Positions 30,339-40,747 are shown, numbered from the stretch's first letter. The stretch is 64,000 bases of DNA from an uncultured SAR116 cluster alpha proteobacterium (GCA_902619485.1 CACNEF010000001.1:62001-126000), one strand, 5' to 3'. The notes: generated by a model not told the origin, from the letters alone. A program made the numbers and translations.

Positions 30339-31027
30339 TGCCTACTTCAAAAAAAATAAATCGAGGATTAATAGAGCTTACAAAGAAAAATATTAATGAC
30401 GGTCGGTTAGGTGAGAAAATTAAGAGCATAAGCGGAAGTGACAAAGTTCTAACCAAAAAAGAATTAATAAAGGAAAGAAGAAAAATAATACCCGATGAAG
30501 GTATTGGAGAAGATATTTATATTTTTGGTTATGGATCCCTTTTGTGGAACCCTACAATAAATTATGAAACTCAACATTTGGCAAAAATCTATGGTTTTCA
30601 TAGAAGTTTCTGTATGAAAACTTATTTAGGCAGGGGATCATTTAAATATCCTGGACTCATGCTTGGGCTTGACAGAGGGGGATCCTGTAGAGGATCCGCA
30701 TATAAACTCAATAGAAATGATGCAATAAAAAACATTGATATATTATTTAAAAGAGAAATGGTAACAGGTGCTTACAAACCTAAATTACTAAAAACAAAGA
30801 TAGACAACGATCAAATAGTTTCTTCATTAGCCTTCACAGTAGATAAAAAACATAAGAATTATTTTAATGAAAAAAACACCTCAATTAAAGCTAGTATGAT
30901 TTCTAAAGCAAATGGATTTTTAGGAACTTGTAAAGAGTACTTTGAATATACATTAGAAAGTCTTGAAGAATTAGATATAATTGACAAAGAAATGAAAGCA
31001 ATCTCTTTGCACTTAAAAAATAATTAA
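30338..31027 (+). CDS. chaC: ChaC-like glutathione-specific gamma-glutamylcyclotransferase
   Basis: YIFGYGSLLWNPTINYE, HRSFCMKTYLGRG, PGLMLGLDRGGSCRGSAYKL. Confidence 0.9.
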   Translation: MPTSKKINRGLIELTKKNINDGRLGEKIKSISGSDKVLTKKELIKERRKIIPDEGIGEDIYIFGYGSLLWNPTINYETQHLAKIYGFHRSFCMKTYLGRGSFKYPGLMLGLDRGGSCRGSAYKLNRNDAIKNIDILFKREMVTGAYKPKLLKTKIDNDQIVSSLAFTVDKKHKNYFNEKNTSIKASMISKANGFLGTCKEYFEYTLESLEELDIIDKEMKAISLHLKNN

Positions 31028-31030
31028 TAC

Positions 31031-32623
31031 TTATAAATCTTGTTTAATAAGATCTGATGCTTTTTCTGCTATCATCAACGTTGCAGCATTTGTGTTTCCT
31101 GATGGCATTGTTGGCATTATTGAAGCATCTGCAATTCTAATGTTTCTTAAACCATTAATTTTAAGAGATGGTGAAACAACTGCTTTATTATCAACACCCA
31201 TTCTACAACTACCTATTGCATGATATACAGTTGCACCTTTATTCCTAATAAAATTAAGAATTTCTTCGTCAGATTTTATATTGTCTCCAGGAAGAGTTTC
31301 ACATACAGAAATTTTTTTCATTGTGTAAGTGCTTAAAAGTGACCTACAAATTTTTACACCCTCAACTAAAGCATCTTGGTCTATTTTTTCTTTCAAATAA
31401 TTTGGCTGAATTATTGGTGGGTCTGTTATCTTATTTGTGGAGGCTCTTACATAACCTCTACTTTGAGGTCTCGATTGCCACACGCCACACGTCATTCCAG
31501 GAAAATTTTGAAGCTTGCCTATCATTCCCTCGGTATAAGAGGCTGGAGTAAAAACAAATTGTAAATCAGGAAAGTCTATTTTAGGAGAAGATTTTAAAAA
31601 TGCTCCAACATGTGCTGGACTATATGAAATTAAACCTTTTTTGGAGATAAACCATTTGATTATTTCTAATACTAAATTGAAACCACGAGCTTTCTCGTTT
31701 AATGAAATAGGTTCAGTTATTCTATTAGCAACCCGAACAGCATAATGATCTTGCAATCCTTCGCCAACATTTTCAATTTCATATAATGGTTCAATGCCTA
31801 TAGATTTTAAATATTTAGCTTCTCCTATTCCTGAAACTTGTAGCAAATGCGGAGTACCAATTGCACCAGCGCACAAAATAATTTCTTTATTTGCAAAAAT
31901 TTCAAAAGTTTTATTATTTTTCTTGCACAACAAGCCAATTGCTATTTTATTTTTAAATATAATTTTTAAAACTGTTGTATTCTTTTGAATATTCACATTT
32001 TCTCTTTTTAAAGCTGGTTTTAAAAAAGCATCATAAGCACTAAATCTAGTGCCATTTTTAATGGTACGTTGATAGTAAAAAATACCTTCTTGTTGACCTG
32101 AATTATAATCGTTTTGGACTTGTATACCTAATTCACTGGAGCCTCTAATAAATTTTTCACATAGAGGGTGTTTTTCAACAATATCAGATATATACAGAGG
32201 ACCTTGTTTTCCACGAGTAGCATCATCTCCATTTTCTTTGTATTCTGATTTTTTAAAATATGGAAGCACATCATCATAAGACCAGCCCAAATTACCTAGT
32301 TGTGCCCATTGATTATAGTCATCTGGTTGGCCTCTAACATAAAGATGACCATTAATGGAGCTTGAACCTCCATACCCTTTTCCTCTTGGAAATAATATTT
32401 CTCGATTATTTACATAATCACTTCCTTCGGTTTTAAAACACCAATTAAACCTTTTATCATTAATTGTTTTTATAAAACCTACTGGCATCTTTACATATGG
32501 ATGCTGATTACTTCCTCCAGCTTCAATAACACAAATTTTTATTTTGTTATTTTCTGATAATCTATTAGCTATGACCGAACCAGATGATCCAGCCCCAACT
32601 ACTATATAATCAAAGTTTTCCAT
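31031..32623 (-). CDS. GMC family oxidoreductase (choline/alcohol dehydrogenase-like)
   Basis: YIVVGAGSSGSVIANRLSE, GKGYGGSSSINGHLYVRG, YHAIGSCRMG, ADASIMPTMPSGNTNAATLMIAEKASD. Confidence 0.93.
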   Translation of the reverse strand: MENFDYIVVGAGSSGSVIANRLSENNKIKICVIEAGGSNQHPYVKMPVGFIKTINDKRFNWCFKTEGSDYVNNREILFPRGKGYGGSSSINGHLYVRGQPDDYNQWAQLGNLGWSYDDVLPYFKKSEYKENGDDATRGKQGPLYISDIVEKHPLCEKFIRGSSELGIQVQNDYNSGQQEGIFYYQRTIKNGTRFSAYDAFLKPALKRENVNIQKNTTVLKIIFKNKIAIGLLCKKNNKTFEIFANKEIILCAGAIGTPHLLQVSGIGEAKYLKSIGIEPLYEIENVGEGLQDHYAVRVANRITEPISLNEKARGFNLVLEIIKWFISKKGLISYSPAHVGAFLKSSPKIDFPDLQFVFTPASYTEGMIGKLQNFPGMTCGVWQSRPQSRGYVRASTNKITDPPIIQPNYLKEKIDQDALVEGVKICRSLLSTYTMKKISVCETLPGDNIKSDEEILNFIRNKGATVYHAIGSCRMGVDNKAVVSPSLKINGLRNIRIADASIMPTMPSGNTNAATLMIAEKASDLIKQDL

Positions 32624-32633
32624 AATATTTTAT

Positions 32634-33488
32634 TTAATATTCATTAATTGTTGATGTTTGGCCAGCTAACGTTGTTCTAACCATTAACCTTTTTTCTATT
32701 TTGCCTTTTATTGGGGTAGCTCTATGTAATACAGCTCTATTATCCCACATAATTAAATCAAATGGTTGCCAAACATGAGAATAAATAAATTTTTCAGTGT
32801 CAATGTAAGAGTTAATTTCAGCTAAGAGAGCATTACTATCATTTTCTGACATCCCATCGACATTTCTACAATGCGCACCTAAATAAAGAGATTTTCCATG
32901 CTTATTATCACTTAAAACTAATTTTTGTTTAACTGGAGGAAGAGCTTTTTTTTCTTCAGGAGTAACTAAGTTTGGATCAATTTTTGATCTTCCATGAGAG
33001 TAATCATGCCAACAAATTTTATCATCAATCTTTAATTTTAATTCCTGAGGTAAAGCATTGTAGCCAGCTCTCATTGACAAAAACTCTGTATTTCCTCCAA
33101 GTGAAGGGATCATTTTAGCTGATAAAATTGACATTTTAGATGGAATTTTTTTAAATGAACTATCGCTATGCCATTCTTGGTTAGCTAAATTATTTAATCT
33201 TTGTCTATCTGTGGGTGAAACAATGTTTCCATTTTCATCAAAGTTACGAAGAATAATAAGTTTTGAACCTGATCCATCTGTCCCAACTTTTGTCAGTTCA
33301 AGGGTGCCAAAATTTTCACTAAATTTTATGTGCTCATCATCTGTGATATTTTGATTTCTAATAACAACTACAGAAAATTCTGATAAGAGATCTGATATTT
33401 TGTTAATAGTTTCTTTATCTGAAATCTTAGTAACATCTAGATCATTAATTTCTAAGCCAATAGCATCACCAAGTTTGGATGTAATCAT
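32634..33488 (-). CDS. TauD/TfdA family Fe(II)/2-oxoglutarate dioxygenase
   Basis: QEWHSDSSF (HxD), MWDNRAVLHRATP distal His, RLMVRTTLAG. Confidence 0.9.
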   Translation of the reverse strand: MITSKLGDAIGLEINDLDVTKISDKETINKISDLLSEFSVVVIRNQNITDDEHIKFSENFGTLELTKVGTDGSGSKLIILRNFDENGNIVSPTDRQRLNNLANQEWHSDSSFKKIPSKMSILSAKMIPSLGGNTEFLSMRAGYNALPQELKLKIDDKICWHDYSHGRSKIDPNLVTPEEKKALPPVKQKLVLSDNKHGKSLYLGAHCRNVDGMSENDSNALLAEINSYIDTEKFIYSHVWQPFDLIMWDNRAVLHRATPIKGKIEKRLMVRTTLAGQTSTINEY

Positions 33489-33574
33489 TTATAGACCTCC
33501 CTAAAATTTATAAATATAATTTTATTTTAAAAATCTAAATCAAGTGATCAATACAAAGTAACTTTACACTATTT

Positions 33575-34054
33575 TTAATATTTTTCGTTTAGATTTTTAT
33601 ACAAAGTCAACATGCTAATCCAATCATTACGTTCATCACTAGTCATTATATTAGTCCTTGCATAAACATAATCTCTCCATGATTCATAAAGCTCTTCGGA
33701 GGCTTGGAACTCAACTTTATTTGCTCTTCTATGAATATTTAACCATCCTTCATTTTCACATTCATCCACAATTAAGGATATCGCCTGTCTAGTACTTCTA
33801 AGCTCTTTGGTAACATATGAGATTGTATAAAATTGGTTTACGGTATATGCATAGTTACAAATTCTAGCAAAAACGTTTCTTAAAGGTGTAGAATTAAAAT
33901 ATCTTTGCATTCTTGTATTCGTTCTATCAACTCTAGCTTGATAGATTTTTATTTCGTGTAAGGATATTGTTTTTACCATTTCTTTATAAATTAGATTTTT
34001 ATCAAATGATTTAAAAATTTCTTTCTTTGTATTTTTCATATTTATATTCAACAT
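33575..34054 (-). CDS. Putative winged-helix transcriptional regulator
   Basis: YTISYVTKELRSTRQAISLIVDECENEGWLNIHRRANK resembles wHTH; no operator recognised. Confidence 0.6.
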   Translation of the reverse strand: MLNINMKNTKKEIFKSFDKNLIYKEMVKTISLHEIKIYQARVDRTNTRMQRYFNSTPLRNVFARICNYAYTVNQFYTISYVTKELRSTRQAISLIVDECENEGWLNIHRRANKVEFQASEELYESWRDYVYARTNIMTSDERNDWISMLTLYKNLNEKY

Positions 34055-34119
34055 TAGTTTTAATTTTATTAAAAAAATTATTATAATAAATAAATAATCA
34101 ATAAATAAATAATAAAAAA

Positions 34120-34941
34120 ATGGTAGAACAACTGAATATAAATGATGACGTAAAAATATTAAAATTAGAAATTTTAAGTAAAAATCTTAAACAAAACTGG
34201 AATCTTGATACTGATTTATGGAATGAAGAATTTCCACATGATTATAGGTTTGAAGATACATATTTACAGTTAAGTTTTGTTTTACGAGATTTAAATATGA
34301 ACGAATTAAAGCATTTAAATTGCATTACAAACTTGTTTGATATTAAAAATTACAGTCATGAAATTGCTACTTTAATTAATAATTATATCAAAAGCTGTGC
34401 AGATTACATTAATCATGAATTAGATGGAAACACAGAAGAATATTTTAAGAAATTTAATAAAAATAATAATTGTTTTTCTTATGAAAAAAAAATTAAAGAT
34501 GAACTTAAAAAGTACAACATTCAATATGCAGTATTTTTTTATGGCACATTAAGATCACCAGAAGTAAGAACAGCAGTCCTAGGCAAAGATCTAAGGGAAA
34601 ATGTGCTAGACACTGCTACTTTACAAAAATATAAAGTATTTAAAGTTAAAGACACCCATTATCCTTTGATAAAATATACAAACAACAAAAAAGACATCGT
34701 TGAGGGAATAATTGCAAAAAATTTAACATACAACGAATTAATAAAATTAGATAGATTTGAAGGTGAAAATTATTTTAGACAATTTATTAAAGTTAATACA
34801 AAGAACAATATTTTAGATACTCAAATCTATTTACCTAAAGCCAATCTTATTTCATCAGAGCCATGGGATTACGATGATTGGTATAAAAATGACATGAAAA
34901 AATTTTTTGAAAATGAATTTGATTTAAATGGTGTTAAATGA
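34120..34941 (+). CDS. Gamma-glutamylcyclotransferase (AIG2-like) domain protein with unassigned N-terminal domain
   Basis: C-terminal half YAVFFYGTLRSPEVRTAVLG...EGIIAKNLTYNELIKLDRFEGENYFR; N-terminal ~130 aa not recognised. Confidence 0.75.
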   Translation: MVEQLNINDDVKILKLEILSKNLKQNWNLDTDLWNEEFPHDYRFEDTYLQLSFVLRDLNMNELKHLNCITNLFDIKNYSHEIATLINNYIKSCADYINHELDGNTEEYFKKFNKNNNCFSYEKKIKDELKKYNIQYAVFFYGTLRSPEVRTAVLGKDLRENVLDTATLQKYKVFKVKDTHYPLIKYTNNKKDIVEGIIAKNLTYNELIKLDRFEGENYFRQFIKVNTKNNILDTQIYLPKANLISSEPWDYDDWYKNDMKKFFENEFDLNGVK

Positions 34942-34954
34942 GTTAAGTTGAAAT

Positions 34955-35680
34955 TTAGTTACTTTTCAATTTTTGTATTTGATCCCAAGCAGCATTTATC
35001 GCTCTCATTTTATTTTTACTCTCATTTATGACCTCAATAGGCACACCTTTGCTAATCAAAAGATCCGGATGGTGTTCTTTAGAAAGCTTTATGTATTTTT
35101 TTCTAATTAATTTTAAATCATCAGTTGGTTGACTTTCTAAAACTATATAAGGATTTAGTTTGTCTGACGATTTTCTAGATTCTTTAATACTTTCATATTG
35201 ATTTTGACTAAGACCAAAAATAAAGGCAATGTTAGCTATCATAGATTCTTCTTCATTACTTACATGTCCGTCAGCCTCTGCAATGTAAAAAAGAATATTT
35301 ATGACTTCTTCTAAAACATTCTGATTTCCCTTAAAAATTTCACAAATTTGTTTTGCATAAGGTTCATACCCAGTACTTTCATCTTTAGCCTTGTTAAAAA
35401 TCTTGGCTACCTGATCAATTTCACTATCTGGTATTTGAAGTTTCTCTTTTACTGCAATTAATTCTTCTTTACTAACTCTTCCATCAGCTTTGCTTAGTTT
35501 TGCAGAGAGAATTATTAACGATAAAGCAAAAATTTGTTGTGAATTTTGTTGGCTTCCAAAAGTACTTGATGAGCTAATATTTGAAATTTTTCCTCCTAAA
35601 AATGATCCAAGTAAAGCTCCAAAGGGCCCCCCTAAAGAAAAACCAATAACACCACCTAATAAACTTCCCCAAATTGACAT
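34955..35680 (-). CDS. DjlA-like protein: Gly-rich N-terminus, TerB-like domain, C-terminal J domain
   Basis: GSLLGGVIGFSLGGPFGALLGSFLGG; SKADGRVSKEE, AEADGHVSNEE; IRKKYIKLSKEHHPD. Confidence 0.87.
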   Translation of the reverse strand: MSIWGSLLGGVIGFSLGGPFGALLGSFLGGKISNISSSSTFGSQQNSQQIFALSLIILSAKLSKADGRVSKEELIAVKEKLQIPDSEIDQVAKIFNKAKDESTGYEPYAKQICEIFKGNQNVLEEVINILFYIAEADGHVSNEEESMIANIAFIFGLSQNQYESIKESRKSSDKLNPYIVLESQPTDDLKLIRKKYIKLSKEHHPDLLISKGVPIEVINESKNKMRAINAAWDQIQKLKSN

Positions 35681-35777
35681 GATTTAATTCTCAAAGTTAT
35701 GACGAATTTATATTTTACATATAATTACTAAAAATAAATAATAAAGCATTTAACCTCTTATTTGAGTTGGAATAGTT

Positions 35778-36209
35778 ATGAAATTAAGAAAAAAAGATCC
35801 TTGGAAACCTGCTAGTGAATACTCTTATGATTTATCAGGTTTAACAATAAATTTATTAGTTGAGGACATTAAACGTTCAATACATTTTTTACAAAAAATT
35901 ATTAATGCTAAAATTATATATCAAGATCCTGATTTTGCAGCAATAGAAGGGTTTGGAAGTAGGTGGTGTATCCATTCATATCATACTTATGATTCTCACC
36001 CGTATATAAATATTATAAAAAATTCTAAACAGAAAGGATTAGGAATAGAACTAAGAGTTTTAGGTTGTGATCCTGACAACGCAGAAGTAAGAGCAAGAAA
36101 AGAAAATTATATTATTTTATCTAATTCAGTGAATAAACCTCACGGTATGAGAGAATGTTACATACTTGATAATAATGGATTTTGTTGGGTACCATCCATT
36201 TTGGTTTAA
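35778..36209 (+). CDS. Glyoxalase/bleomycin-resistance (VOC) superfamily protein
   Basis: LTINLLVEDIKRSIHFLQKIINAKIIYQDPDFAAIEGFGSRWCIHSY...LGIELRVLGCD. Confidence 0.7.
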   Translation: MKLRKKDPWKPASEYSYDLSGLTINLLVEDIKRSIHFLQKIINAKIIYQDPDFAAIEGFGSRWCIHSYHTYDSHPYINIIKNSKQKGLGIELRVLGCDPDNAEVRARKENYIILSNSVNKPHGMRECYILDNNGFCWVPSILV

Positions 36210-36221
36210 ATTACTATAAAA

Positions 36222-37373
36222 TCACCAACCATTGGTCCTTGACCAGTTGTCGACAATTATTCCGTTTTCTAAAATATTATAATTACTGTAAGCCGCGCAA
36301 GTTAAACACGCATGATTTGGTAATATGCGTACTAAACTTCCTATAGGTAATTTATCAAACCAGCTAGTGTTATCTATATTAATTGATCCATGTTCTTGAT
36401 GAACTTCAGAAATATTAAGTCCTTCATATGGTAGTGCTGTGTTAGGGTCACAAACTAATCCATACCCAGCTTCAGGCATAAAATTATTTGCACTAATATC
36501 TTTTGATAAGGCTAGTGCACCAGCATCAATTAATATTTTTCCTTTTTTTTGATTATGGCCAATTACACTTGATAAAACGGTTAAAGCTATTTCATCTATT
36601 TCACAAATACCCCTTGAAGTCTGAGCTAAATCCCAAAACATATAAATCCCTGCTCTTACTTCAGTGATACCTTTTAAATGTTCAGCATAAAACATTGTAG
36701 GGGTTGATCCTATACTTATGATAGGAGGATTATTTTTGGGATTTACAAAATTCTTTAAAGAAGCAATAGCTTGTTCACGTTCAATGTTACTAATTGATAT
36801 AATTTCTTTTTTATTGTTGGTTGAATAACTATGACCAGCATGGGCTAAAACTCCCAACAACTTTGTATAATGATTTATGTTAAAAACTTTAGATATTTCA
36901 TTAATTTTTTCATCTTGATAAGATAAACCACTTCTTCCTTCACCGCAGTCAATTTCAATCAGAATTTCAAAATTTGCACTATGTAATTTACTATAATCAA
37001 CAATTTGGTTAGCAACAATAACTGAGTCTATAACCATACGTATCACGCAGTTATACTTTAACTGAATATAATTTAATCTTTTAAGTTTTGCAGGAATTAT
37101 GCAAACAGCATAAGTAATATCTTTGAAACCTGAACTTGCAAAATACTCAGCTTCTTCAAGGGTTGAAACAGTAATAGGACCGACATCTTTCCCAAGAGCA
37201 ATTTTAGCAACTTCAATACTTTTAGGAGTTTTAACGTGTGGTCTTAATATTGTGTTAAATTCATCACATTTTTTTCTAGCTTTACTACAATTTTTTTCTA
37301 AAAGGTTTTTATCTAAAATCAAACAAGGAGTATTAAGTTCATTTAAATTGTTTATTTTCATATTTAATCTCAT
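36222..37373 (-). CDS. D-threonine aldolase/D-serine dehydratase-like PLP enzyme (alanine racemase N-terminal fold)
   Basis: LNTPCLILDKNLLEKNC, LRPHVKTPKSIEVAK, DCGEGRSGL, C-terminal PNHACLTCAAY. Confidence 0.88.
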   Translation of the reverse strand: MRLNMKINNLNELNTPCLILDKNLLEKNCSKARKKCDEFNTILRPHVKTPKSIEVAKIALGKDVGPITVSTLEEAEYFASSGFKDITYAVCIIPAKLKRLNYIQLKYNCVIRMVIDSVIVANQIVDYSKLHSANFEILIEIDCGEGRSGLSYQDEKINEISKVFNINHYTKLLGVLAHAGHSYSTNNKKEIISISNIEREQAIASLKNFVNPKNNPPIISIGSTPTMFYAEHLKGITEVRAGIYMFWDLAQTSRGICEIDEIALTVLSSVIGHNQKKGKILIDAGALALSKDISANNFMPEAGYGLVCDPNTALPYEGLNISEVHQEHGSINIDNTSWFDKLPIGSLVRILPNHACLTCAAYSNYNILENGIIVDNWSRTNGW

Positions 37374-37396
37374 TTTATTTAAAATATTTGATTTTT

Positions 37397-38557
37397 CTAT
37401 TTAATTACATTTATAAATTTTTCCCACCAGCTCTCAGTATCAATTAAATTTTTCATATCTATTACCTGACCAATTATAGGAGTAATTAGAGATATACTTT
37501 TCTCTTCTGCTCTTTTTTTAATTTCAACTGGAGGATCAAACCAGTTATGCATTGCTAAAGTAAACATGCCCCAATGAATTGGTATAAGATTTTCACCTTT
37601 TAAATCAATGAAGCCTTTGATAACTTCTTCAGGCATGTTATGCACTTCTCTCCAGCGAGTATTATATTGCCCACTATCCATGAATACGACCTCCATAGGA
37701 CCATATTTATCTCCAATTTGCTTATAGTGTTTTGCATAACCTGAATCACCACTAAAATAAAAACTTCTCTTTCCTGATTTAACAACCCACGATGCCCACA
37801 ATGATTTTTGTGTTTCTATAAAAGCTTTTCTTCCAGAAAAATGTTGCGCAGGAGTACAAATAAATTTAATACCTTTAATTATTTTAGTATCCCACCAATC
37901 CATCTCTGTTATTCTTGAATTTTCAACTCCCCATTTTTTTAAATGAGATCCTACTCCTAATGGTACAACGAATGAAATATCTTTGTTGTTGTTAAAAAAT
38001 TTTATTGTTTTCATGTCTAAATGATCATAATGATCATGCGAAATAAGTATAAAATCAATTTTTGGTAATTCCTTCAATTTAAATACAGGTGGTTGATACC
38101 TTTTAATAAGCCAACTAAATGGTGACGCAGATGATGAAAATATAGGGTCAATTAAAATAATCTTATTATTTATAGACATCAAAATACTGGAATGACCTAA
38201 CCAAGCAAATTTAATACTATTACTACTTTTTACAAAATTTTCATTTAATGAAGTTTTATCTTCTGGTAAGAGTGTTTCTGGTTCTGTCTTGTTGGAATTA
38301 AAGAAATAATTGTTAGCCAAATTTTTTCTAGGATTTGCCCAAAATCCGCTATTTTTTTTTACATTTTCCATAACGTCTGAGTTTTGATTTACAAACTTAT
38401 CTTCTGGAATATTATAATTAGACGATTTTTTCATTCTTAAGTAATCATCATCTTTAGGTATTGATCCAAATTGATCACAACCAGAAAATTGTAAAATCAT
38501 TATTATTACACATAAACTAAATTTAAGTTTATTTTTTAAAGTACTTGATTTTATCAA
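37397..38557 (-). CDS. MBL-fold metallohydrolase (NAPE-PLD/UlaG-like), predicted lipoprotein
   Basis: LQFSGCDQ lipobox; WLGHSSILM, ISHDHYDHLDM, PIHWGMFTLAMHNWFDPP. Confidence 0.9.
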   Translation of the reverse strand: MIKSSTLKNKLKFSLCVIIMILQFSGCDQFGSIPKDDDYLRMKKSSNYNIPEDKFVNQNSDVMENVKKNSGFWANPRKNLANNYFFNSNKTEPETLLPEDKTSLNENFVKSSNSIKFAWLGHSSILMSINNKIILIDPIFSSSASPFSWLIKRYQPPVFKLKELPKIDFILISHDHYDHLDMKTIKFFNNNKDISFVVPLGVGSHLKKWGVENSRITEMDWWDTKIIKGIKFICTPAQHFSGRKAFIETQKSLWASWVVKSGKRSFYFSGDSGYAKHYKQIGDKYGPMEVVFMDSGQYNTRWREVHNMPEEVIKGFIDLKGENLIPIHWGMFTLAMHNWFDPPVEIKKRAEEKSISLITPIIGQVIDMKNLIDTESWWEKFINVIK

Positions 38558-38572
38558 TGTTTTACCAGTTCA

Positions 38573-40747
38573 TTATTTATTTCTTAAACGATTAACACCA
38601 TCCCATAAATCAGGATCCCAACCTTCTTTTATGATTTTTTTACATCTATTAATAAATATTTCTGTTACCTTATCATCAGGATTAATCTTATTTATTTTTG
38701 AAAATAATTTTAGTGAATTTTCAAAATTATGTTCAAAATAGCCTTTGATGGCTTTTTTGAAATCATTTAAAGTTTCAATTTTTAGTTGTTTTAATTTTTC
38801 AAGATCTGCATCAAAAACTTCAAAAATTTTTATAGCTTTATTTTTTCCTTTTACAGCTACAAGATCTATAAATCTAATGGCGAATAAATCTTTATTAATA
38901 TTTTTATAAGTTTCTTCTGAAATAATAATACCAGCTTTATAATTTTTTGTTAACCCTTCTAGTCGTGAGGCTAAATTGACAGCATCACTGATTACTGATC
39001 CTTCCATTCTATTTATTTCACCTAGTGTGCCTAACATCATTTCTCCGGTATTAATCCCTATTCCAATATTAATTTTATGAGTTTTATTTTTAAAAGAACT
39101 AGCATTATATTGAATTAAATATTTTTGCATTTCTATTGCTGCTTTTACAGCGTCGTTTGCAGAATTCTTAAACAGAGCCATAACACCATCGCCCATAAAT
39201 TTATCAATGTATCCTTTATTTTCTCTTATAATTGGGCTCATTTGATTTAAATAGGAATTTAAAAAAGAAAAATTCTCCTTAGGCGTCATTTTCTCAGATA
39301 TGGATGTAAAGGATCTTATATCTGAAAATAATATACTCATTTTTACGTTTACTTGATCACCTAATGAGACGTCTAAAATACTATTTTTCCCAAGATTTTT
39401 GAGTAATTCAGATGGAACAAATCTTTGGTAAGCTTCAGTTAATTTAACTTGTTGTTGAAGTGCTAATAATTTCATATCATTTAATTGCTGAGCGACAGCA
39501 AAACCAAAAGTGATAAACATCCCTAGAAATAAAATTCCAACAGCAGAATTTATTATTAACCAAGTGATCCAATTAAAATCATAAAACAAATAAGCTATGC
39601 CCGAAATTGGTGCCGACAAGAAAGGAAGTGCAAAGGATATACATAAATATTTTGCATACTTACTCCCTTTTTTCCACAGATGAAATGATACAACAGCTGA
39701 AGTTAGTAATAATATGATAAAAGGTATAAATAAATATTTTGGCTTAACTAGACCCGGCCCATTCATGTCAGGCGGATAAAGATTTAAATCAAGATAAGGA
39801 ACGCTTGGCCAAAATAAAGACGAATAAAGATTTAAAACAAACATTAAAATATAGAAAACTATAACTGATAGAAATATTTTGTTAAGCAATGGGTAATTCA
39901 ATTTTAAGTTTAGAGACTGTCTAAAAAATTGAAGTAACAACAAAAATAAAAAGGAAATTAAACTTAAAGAAAATTCACTTGCATATAACCACGAAGTTAT
40001 ACCAATAATCCTTCCAACTACTAAATTTGTAATGGAAAGAAAAGAAATTTGAAAGAGACTAAGTGAAAGCCATAAATAATTTCCTTTAGAAACAATAAAA
40101 ATGAATAAATAATAAATAGCAAAAGTTATTGCTATTGCAAATGTTGCAATATTTGCTGCAATTTTTACAAATTGATGGGTTCGAATATTTTCCCAAGTAC
40201 TTACGGTCATTCGATGTAAGCTGTCTCTACCCATATATCTATCAAATGGTTTTTTTCTAAAAAAACTGTAAACTTGAGCAATTTCATTCGATTTAATAGA
40301 AAGTTTATAACTTGTTCTTATCCTTTTATCATCAATCCAATTGTCAAATTTCTCTCTCCAGTGAGGGTATTCAATGATTCCATTAATATTGTGAATAAAA
40401 ACTTTTTTTTCATTATTGTAACTATAGTTAATTCCAATACTATCTTTTTTAGTATTGTTTAAGATACTAAAACGAACCCAATAACCGTTAACAAATGATT
40501 GATCATCATCTAAAGTCTTTTTCCACTCTAAGTCAGATAGAGTTTTAAAAGAAACATTTTCATCAATTCCCTCAGCAAATTCTAAATATTTTTTTGGAAT
40601 TGTATCAAAAGTATTTAAATCTAAGATGTAGTAGGGAGTAAATTTAATATTTGAATCGGCAAAAACTTTTTCAAAATTTATTAAAAAAATGCTTAAAAAA
40701 AATAGTAAATAATAAATTTTTACTTTTTGTTTCAAACAATTAACCAA
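38573..40747 (-). CDS. Class III adenylate/guanylate cyclase with N-terminal 7TMR-DISM-like sensory/membrane module
   Basis: Signal peptide, extracellular domain (GYWVRFSILNNTKKD), multiple TM segments, then SILFSDIRSFTSISEKMTPKENFSFLNSYLNQMSPIIRENKGYIDKFMGDGVMALF. Confidence 0.87.
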   Translation of the reverse strand: MVNCLKQKVKIYYLLFFLSIFLINFEKVFADSNIKFTPYYILDLNTFDTIPKKYLEFAEGIDENVSFKTLSDLEWKKTLDDDQSFVNGYWVRFSILNNTKKDSIGINYSYNNEKKVFIHNINGIIEYPHWREKFDNWIDDKRIRTSYKLSIKSNEIAQVYSFFRKKPFDRYMGRDSLHRMTVSTWENIRTHQFVKIAANIATFAIAITFAIYYLFIFIVSKGNYLWLSLSLFQISFLSITNLVVGRIIGITSWLYASEFSLSLISFLFLLLLQFFRQSLNLKLNYPLLNKIFLSVIVFYILMFVLNLYSSLFWPSVPYLDLNLYPPDMNGPGLVKPKYLFIPFIILLLTSAVVSFHLWKKGSKYAKYLCISFALPFLSAPISGIAYLFYDFNWITWLIINSAVGILFLGMFITFGFAVAQQLNDMKLLALQQQVKLTEAYQRFVPSELLKNLGKNSILDVSLGDQVNVKMSILFSDIRSFTSISEKMTPKENFSFLNSYLNQMSPIIRENKGYIDKFMGDGVMALFKNSANDAVKAAIEMQKYLIQYNASSFKNKTHKINIGIGINTGEMMLGTLGEINRMEGSVISDAVNLASRLEGLTKNYKAGIIISEETYKNINKDLFAIRFIDLVAVKGKNKAIKIFEVFDADLEKLKQLKIETLNDFKKAIKGYFEHNFENSLKLFSKINKINPDDKVTEIFINRCKKIIKEGWDPDLWDGVNRLRNK

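Noticed and set aside
30661-30700. Paired GGATCC sites (GGATCCTGTAGAGGATCC) suggesting a hairpin or cloning scar
   Set aside because: Lies within the conserved ChaC coding sequence (GGSCRGSAY) and is explained by codons; frame is uninterrupted.
34080-34118. Short AATAAATA-type repeats upstream of the GGCT gene
   Set aside because: Low-complexity AT tract expected in this composition; no regular unit or spacer structure, so not a CRISPR or iteron array.
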